This document shows positions 48,068 to 51,783 of a stretch of 51,783 nucleotides of DNA, piece by piece. Position 1 is the first letter of the stretch. Every line of letters starts with the position of its first letter. The position numbers and the translations under genes were made by a program. The notes under the pieces are model-generated. The model saw nothing but the letters and a program-made list of their open reading frames with translations. It was not told the origin of the DNA and made no database searches. The stretch comes from an uncultured Eisenbergiella sp. (GTDB lineage: Bacteria > Bacillota > Clostridia > Lachnospirales > Lachnospiraceae): positions 1-51,783 of the forward strand of contig CANQFM010000016.1 in NCBI GenBank assembly GCA_947598825.1, read 5' to 3'.

Positions 48068-49864
48068 ATGAAAAAACTCCTGATCTTTTTAAAAGGGTAT
48101 GAAAAGGAAACCGTCCTGGCGCCGCTGTTTAAAATGCTGGAGGCGCTGTTTGAACTGTTCGTGCCGTTGGTGATGGCGGCGGTCATCGATACCGGGATCG
48201 CCGGCGGGGACCGTTTTTATATCGTGCGTATGTGTCTGGTGCTGGTGGCGCTGGGCATCATCGGTCTGGTCTGTTCCATTACGGCCCAGTATTTTGCCGC
48301 GAAGGCGGCCACGGGATTTTCCGCAAAGCTGCGCCATTCGCTCTTTGCCCATATCCAGAGCCTTTCCTATACGGAGATGGACACGGCCGGGATCTCCACG
48401 CTGATCACGCGGATGACCAGCGATATCAATCAGGTGCAGTCCGGCGTGAATCTGGTGCTGCGCCTGTTTTTGCGTTCCCCCTTTATCGTGTTCGGCGCGA
48501 TGATCATGGCCTTTACCGTGGACGTGCGGGCGGCGGTTCCCTTCGTGGTCACGATCCCCCTTCTTTCTATTGTGGTCTTTGGCATCATGCTCTGGACCAT
48601 CCCCATGTATAAAAAGGTGCAGGCGGCGCTGGATAAGGTGTTGGGGCTGACCCGGGAAAACCTCACCGGCGTGCGCGTGATCAGAGCCTTTAATAAGGAA
48701 GAAGAGGAACTGGCCCATTTTCAGGAGGAAAATGAAAGGCTGACCGATCTGCAGAAGTTCGTGGGTCGGATTTCCGGCCTCATGAACCCGGTCACCTATG
48801 TGATCGTAAACGGGGCGGTCATCGTGCTTCTTTATACCGGCGCGCTGCAGGTGGATTCCGGCGTGCTGACCCAGGGCGAGGTGGTGGCCCTGGTCAATTA
48901 TATGTCCCAGATTTTGGTGGAGCTGGTAAAGCTGGCCAACCTGATCATCACCGTGACCCGCGCCATCGCCTGCGGCAACCGGATCCAGAGCGTTTTTGAG
49001 ATGCAAAACAGCCTGACCGGCGCTGCAGCGAAGGAGATAGGCGCGCAGGAAAAGACGGAAGCGGAAAAAGGCGGTCGGAAAGGACCAGGCCGGGACGACG
49101 CCTGCAGCGTGCGGTTTTCCCATGTGAGCCTGACCTATGCCGGGGCGGGGAAGGAGGCTTTGACCGATATTGATTTTGAGGCCAGCGCGGGACAGACCGT
49201 CGGCATTATCGGCGGCACCGGATCGGGAAAGTCCAGCATCGTCAACCTGATCCCCCGGTTTTACGACGCTACCCAAGGAGAGGTGCTGCTGGACGGCAAA
49301 AATGTGAAATCCTACGGCCTGAAAGAACTGCGGGAAAAGATCGGCATCGTGCCGCAGAAGGCGGTTTTGTTTGAAGGGACCATCGAAGAGAACCTGCGCT
49401 GGGGCAAAGAGGGCGCCACGGAGGAAGAACTCTGGAAAGCGCTGGAAATCGCCCAGGCGAAGGACTTCGTCCGGCAAAAGGAAGAAGGGCTTAAAACCCC
49501 TGTAGCGCCCGGGGGCAGGAATCTCTCCGGCGGACAGCGGCAGCGGCTTACCATCGCCCGGGCCCTGGTGAAGGATCCCCAGGTATTGATCCTGGATGAC
49601 AGCGCATCCGCCCTGGATTTTGCCACCGACGCCGCGTTGCGCAGGGCGCTGCGCACGATGGAGAAGAGCCCCACCGTTTTTATCGTTTCCCAGAGGACTT
49701 CCTCCATTCAGCACGCGGATCAGATCATCGTGCTGGACGACGGGCATGTGGCAGGCATCGGCACGCATCAGAAGCTTTTGGAAACCTGCCCGGTCTATCA
49801 GGAGATCTATCATTCGCAGTTCGACGAAAGCGTTGCGGGAAAGGGGGGCAAAAAAGATGCGTAA
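48068..49864 (+). CDS. ABC exporter half-transporter with degenerate ATP site
   Basis: The 598-residue protein fuses six membrane segments (about 15-310) to a nucleotide-binding domain (about 345-580). Walker A is GGTGSGKSS, the signature is LSGGQRQRLTIARAL, and Walker B reads VLILDDSASALD. The catalytic Glu after Walker B is Asp, as in the degenerate subunit of heterodimeric exporters such as BmrC or TM287. An unusual Lys/Glu/Gly-rich insert (about 322-345) links the two halves. It should pair with the next gene product, which it overlaps by eight bases. Substrates (drugs, lipids or peptides) are unknown. Confidence 0.94.
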   Translation: MKKLLIFLKGYEKETVLAPLFKMLEALFELFVPLVMAAVIDTGIAGGDRFYIVRMCLVLVALGIIGLVCSITAQYFAAKAATGFSAKLRHSLFAHIQSLSYTEMDTAGISTLITRMTSDINQVQSGVNLVLRLFLRSPFIVFGAMIMAFTVDVRAAVPFVVTIPLLSIVVFGIMLWTIPMYKKVQAALDKVLGLTRENLTGVRVIRAFNKEEEELAHFQEENERLTDLQKFVGRISGLMNPVTYVIVNGAVIVLLYTGALQVDSGVLTQGEVVALVNYMSQILVELVKLANLIITVTRAIACGNRIQSVFEMQNSLTGAAAKEIGAQEKTEAEKGGRKGPGRDDACSVRFSHVSLTYAGAGKEALTDIDFEASAGQTVGIIGGTGSGKSSIVNLIPRFYDATQGEVLLDGKNVKSYGLKELREKIGIVPQKAVLFEGTIEENLRWGKEGATEEELWKALEIAQAKDFVRQKEEGLKTPVAPGGRNLSGGQRQRLTIARALVKDPQVLILDDSASALDFATDAALRRALRTMEKSPTVFIVSQRTSSIQHADQIIVLDDGHVAGIGTHQKLLETCPVYQEIYHSQFDESVAGKGGKKDA

Positions 49865-51608
49865 AGTGGACCGGCGACAGATGCAGACTGTCCGGAAAGT
49901 GCTGCGTTATATCCGGCGTTACTGGTTTTATCTGGGACTGTCCCTGATACTGGCCGCCGTTACGGTGGCGTTTACGCTCTATTTCCCGCTGCTGACCGGC
50001 GATGCGGTGGACTGCATCGTGGGCGCTGGCGCGGTGGATTTTCCCGGCATTTTCATGGTGCTTCAAAAAATGGCCCTGGTCATTGCCGTGACGGCGCTGG
50101 CCCAGTGGGTCATGAACATCTGCAACAATAAAATGACGTATCAGATCGTGCGGGATATCCGCAATGAAGCCTTTCAGAAGCTGGAGATCCTACCGCTTAA
50201 ATTTATCGACGGCCACCCCCAGGGGGAGATCGTCAGCCGCGTCATCGCGGATGTGGATCAGTTTGCGGACGGACTGCTGATGGGCTTTACCCAGCTTTTT
50301 ACCGGCGTCATCACGATCCTGGGAACGCTTTGCTTTATGCTCAGCGTCCATGCAGGGATCACCCTGGTGGTGCTGCTGGTCACGCCCATTTCCCTGTTTG
50401 TCGCTTCCTTCATTGCAAAGCGCACCTTCACCATGTTTAAGCTCCAGTCGGAGACCAGAGGGGAACAGACGGCCCTGATTGACGAAATGGTGGGCAATCA
50501 GAAGGTCGTGCAGGCCTTCCGCCAGGAAGAAAACGCCCTGGACCGCTTTGATGAGATCAACAGCCGGCTGCAGAAATGCTCCTTAAAAGCAATCTTTTTT
50601 TCTTCCATCACCAATCCGGCGACCCGGTTCGTCAACAGCCTGGTGTATACCGGCGTCGGCATCACCGGCGCGCTGGCGGCCATTTCCGGGAGCCTAAGCG
50701 TCGGCCAACTGGCCAGCTTTTTGAGCTACGCAAACCAGTATACCAAACCGTTTAACGAAATATCCGGCGTGGTGACGGAGCTGCAGAACGCCATCGCCTG
50801 CGCGGGCAGGGTTTTCGATTTGATCGAAGAAACGCCGCAGATACCGGATGCGGCCGATGCGGCGGTGCTTAGCGACGTGCAGGGCAGGGTGGAACTGGAA
50901 AACGTGTCCTTTTCCTATTTGCCGAACCAGAAACTCATCGAACATTTCAATCTGCGCGTCGCGCCGGGACAGCGGGTCGCCATCGTGGGGCCTACGGGCT
51001 GCGGCAAGACCACGGTCATCAATCTGCTGATGCGCTTTTACGATGTGACCGCCGGAGCTATTCGGGTAGAAGGAACTGACATCCGCGGCATGACCCGCAA
51101 GAGCCTGCGGGCCGGTTACGGCATGGTGCTGCAGGAGACCTGGCTGCGGGCCGGGACGATCCGGGACAACATCGCGATCGGGAAACCGGACGCGACCGAC
51201 GAGGAGATCGTGGCGGCGGCGAAGGCCTGCCACGCCCACAGCTTCATCATGCGCCTGCCGCAGGGCTACGATACCGTGATCGGCGAGGACGGCGGCAGCC
51301 TTTCCCAGGGGCAGAAGCAGCTTTTGTGCATCACCCGCATCATGCTTCGCAGGCCGCCCATGCTGATTTTGGACGAAGCCACCTCCTCCATCGACACCCG
51401 CACGGAACTCAAGATCCAGAACGCCTTTGCCCAGCTTATGGAGGGCAGGACCAGCTTCATTGTGGCCCACCGTCTTTCCACCATCCGCACGGCGGATACG
51501 ATCCTGGTCATGAAAGACGGCAGGATCATCGAACAGGGGAGCCACGACACGCTGTTGGCGGCGGGCGGATTTTATGCAGATCTATACAACAGCCAGTATT
51601 CCTATTGA
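49857..51608 (+). CDS. ABC exporter half-transporter with canonical Walker B
   Basis: The 583-residue partner has six membrane segments (about 20-310) and a nucleotide-binding domain. Walker A is GPTGCGKTT, Walker B is MLILDEATSSID with intact catalytic Glu, the H-loop is FIVAHRLSTI, and the signature is altered to LSQGQ. The pair therefore has one consensus and one degenerate ATP site, the asymmetric design of heterodimeric multidrug-type exporters. ATG 49857 lies in the 3' end of the first subunit gene behind AAGGGGGG, so translation is coupled. The unit ends at the terminator at 51656. Confidence 0.95.
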   Translation: MRKVDRRQMQTVRKVLRYIRRYWFYLGLSLILAAVTVAFTLYFPLLTGDAVDCIVGAGAVDFPGIFMVLQKMALVIAVTALAQWVMNICNNKMTYQIVRDIRNEAFQKLEILPLKFIDGHPQGEIVSRVIADVDQFADGLLMGFTQLFTGVITILGTLCFMLSVHAGITLVVLLVTPISLFVASFIAKRTFTMFKLQSETRGEQTALIDEMVGNQKVVQAFRQEENALDRFDEINSRLQKCSLKAIFFSSITNPATRFVNSLVYTGVGITGALAAISGSLSVGQLASFLSYANQYTKPFNEISGVVTELQNAIACAGRVFDLIEETPQIPDAADAAVLSDVQGRVELENVSFSYLPNQKLIEHFNLRVAPGQRVAIVGPTGCGKTTVINLLMRFYDVTAGAIRVEGTDIRGMTRKSLRAGYGMVLQETWLRAGTIRDNIAIGKPDATDEEIVAAAKACHAHSFIMRLPQGYDTVIGEDGGSLSQGQKQLLCITRIMLRRPPMLILDEATSSIDTRTELKIQNAFAQLMEGRTSFIVAHRLSTIRTADTILVMKDGRIIEQGSHDTLLAAGGFYADLYNSQYSY

Positions 51609-51655
51609 CCGGACGCCGTTTTTTTGCGGCCATGGATTGATGAGGCTGAAAAAGA

Positions 51656-51696
51656 AAAATCTTTCGTGGAATAACATATTTCACGAAAGATTTTTT
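51656..51696. terminator. Bidirectional hairpin terminator after the ABC exporter
   Basis: AAAATCTTTCGTG (51656-51668) and CACGAAAGATTTT (51682-51694) pair over 13 bases. T-rich sequence follows on the + strand, and TTTTTCTTTTT follows on the minus strand, so it can stop transcription in both directions. Confidence 0.92.
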
Positions 51697-51719
51697 GCCG
51701 TTTTTTATCACCGATAGAC

Positions 51720-51748
51720 ATTATAACGCATACTTTTGGGTTTGGCAA
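51720..51748 (-). promoter_or_regulatory. Orphan minus-strand promoter facing the terminator hairpin
   Basis: On the minus strand TTGCCA (51748-51743) and a perfect TATAAT (51725-51720) are exactly 17 bases apart. Transcription would begin near 51713 and meet the hairpin at 51694-51656 at once. No minus-strand gene lies downstream for more than 15 kb, so the product may be a short RNA of about 65-70 bases. The remaining bases to 51783 hold no gene that I can see. Confidence 0.6.
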
Positions 51749-51783
51749 CCTGCTTTTTCATCCAAATTCTGGTTTCTTTCTAC

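Noticed and set aside
48089-49813. Long minus-strand open frame (574 codons) opposite the first ABC exporter gene
   Set aside because: The ABC motifs on the + strand are unambiguous; the antisense product is His/Gln/Asp-rich without motifs.

Overview
The window looks like chromosome of a spore-forming, anaerobic, carbohydrate-fermenting Clostridia species, most likely a gut or rumen Lachnospiraceae. Supporting signs are an alpha/beta-type small acid-soluble spore protein, a PPi-dependent phosphofructokinase beside glycogen phosphorylase, the gene order tig-clpP-clpX-lon-engB, and strong AGGAGG-type ribosome binding sites. The species cannot be named from the sequence alone.

Region 1 (1-12,600, + strand, clearly AT-richer than the rest) is the distal part of a capsular or exopolysaccharide locus. 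It starts with the ends of two family 2 glycosyltransferase genes, at least one of them a pseudogene. Next comes a compact phosphonate pathway: a three-domain protein (sugar-nucleotidyltransferase-like, TagD/Fom1-like cytidylyltransferase, PEP mutase), an iron-type alcohol dehydrogenase and a phosphonopyruvate decarboxylase. Together these should convert PEP to 2-hydroxyethylphosphonate and probably to its CMP ester. A second overlapping set follows: a nucleotidyltransferase/kinase fusion, a SIS isomerase, a HAD phosphatase and a GT9-like transferase. It looks like a route to a nucleotide-activated sugar. A Wzx-type flippase, a Wzy-type polymerase and a decayed reading frame close the locus. 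My reading is a phosphonate-decorated polysaccharide.

Region 2 (12,600-19,450) is GC-richer and metabolic: a sodium:alanine/glycine symporter (- strand), PPi-phosphofructokinase, a PepT-like M20 peptidase and glycogen phosphorylase.

Region 3 (19,450-31,510) is a rhamnogalacturonan-I oligosaccharide utilisation locus: GH105, a CE12 esterase with SLH-like repeats, a GH112 phosphorylase, L-rhamnose mutarotase, a divergent AraC-type regulator, a YteP/YtcP/YtcQ-like ABC importer without its ATPase, and GH28. The two + strand transcription units share a 16-bp upstream motif.

Region 4 (31,500-36,500) is mixed: CYTH, DJ-1/PfpI and CBS proteins, a lone tyrosine recombinase fused to an XRE domain, an AAA/DUF4143 ATPase and the spore protein.

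Region 5 (36,800-51,783) is housekeeping: trigger factor, ClpP, ClpX, Lon, EngB, a PerM/AI-2E-family protein, a VanH-like dehydrogenase, a VanZ-like protein, a LacX-like epimerase, a methionine-synthase-activation-like protein, a HAD phosphatase and a heterodimeric ABC exporter. It ends in a terminator that sits just downstream of an orphan minus-strand promoter.
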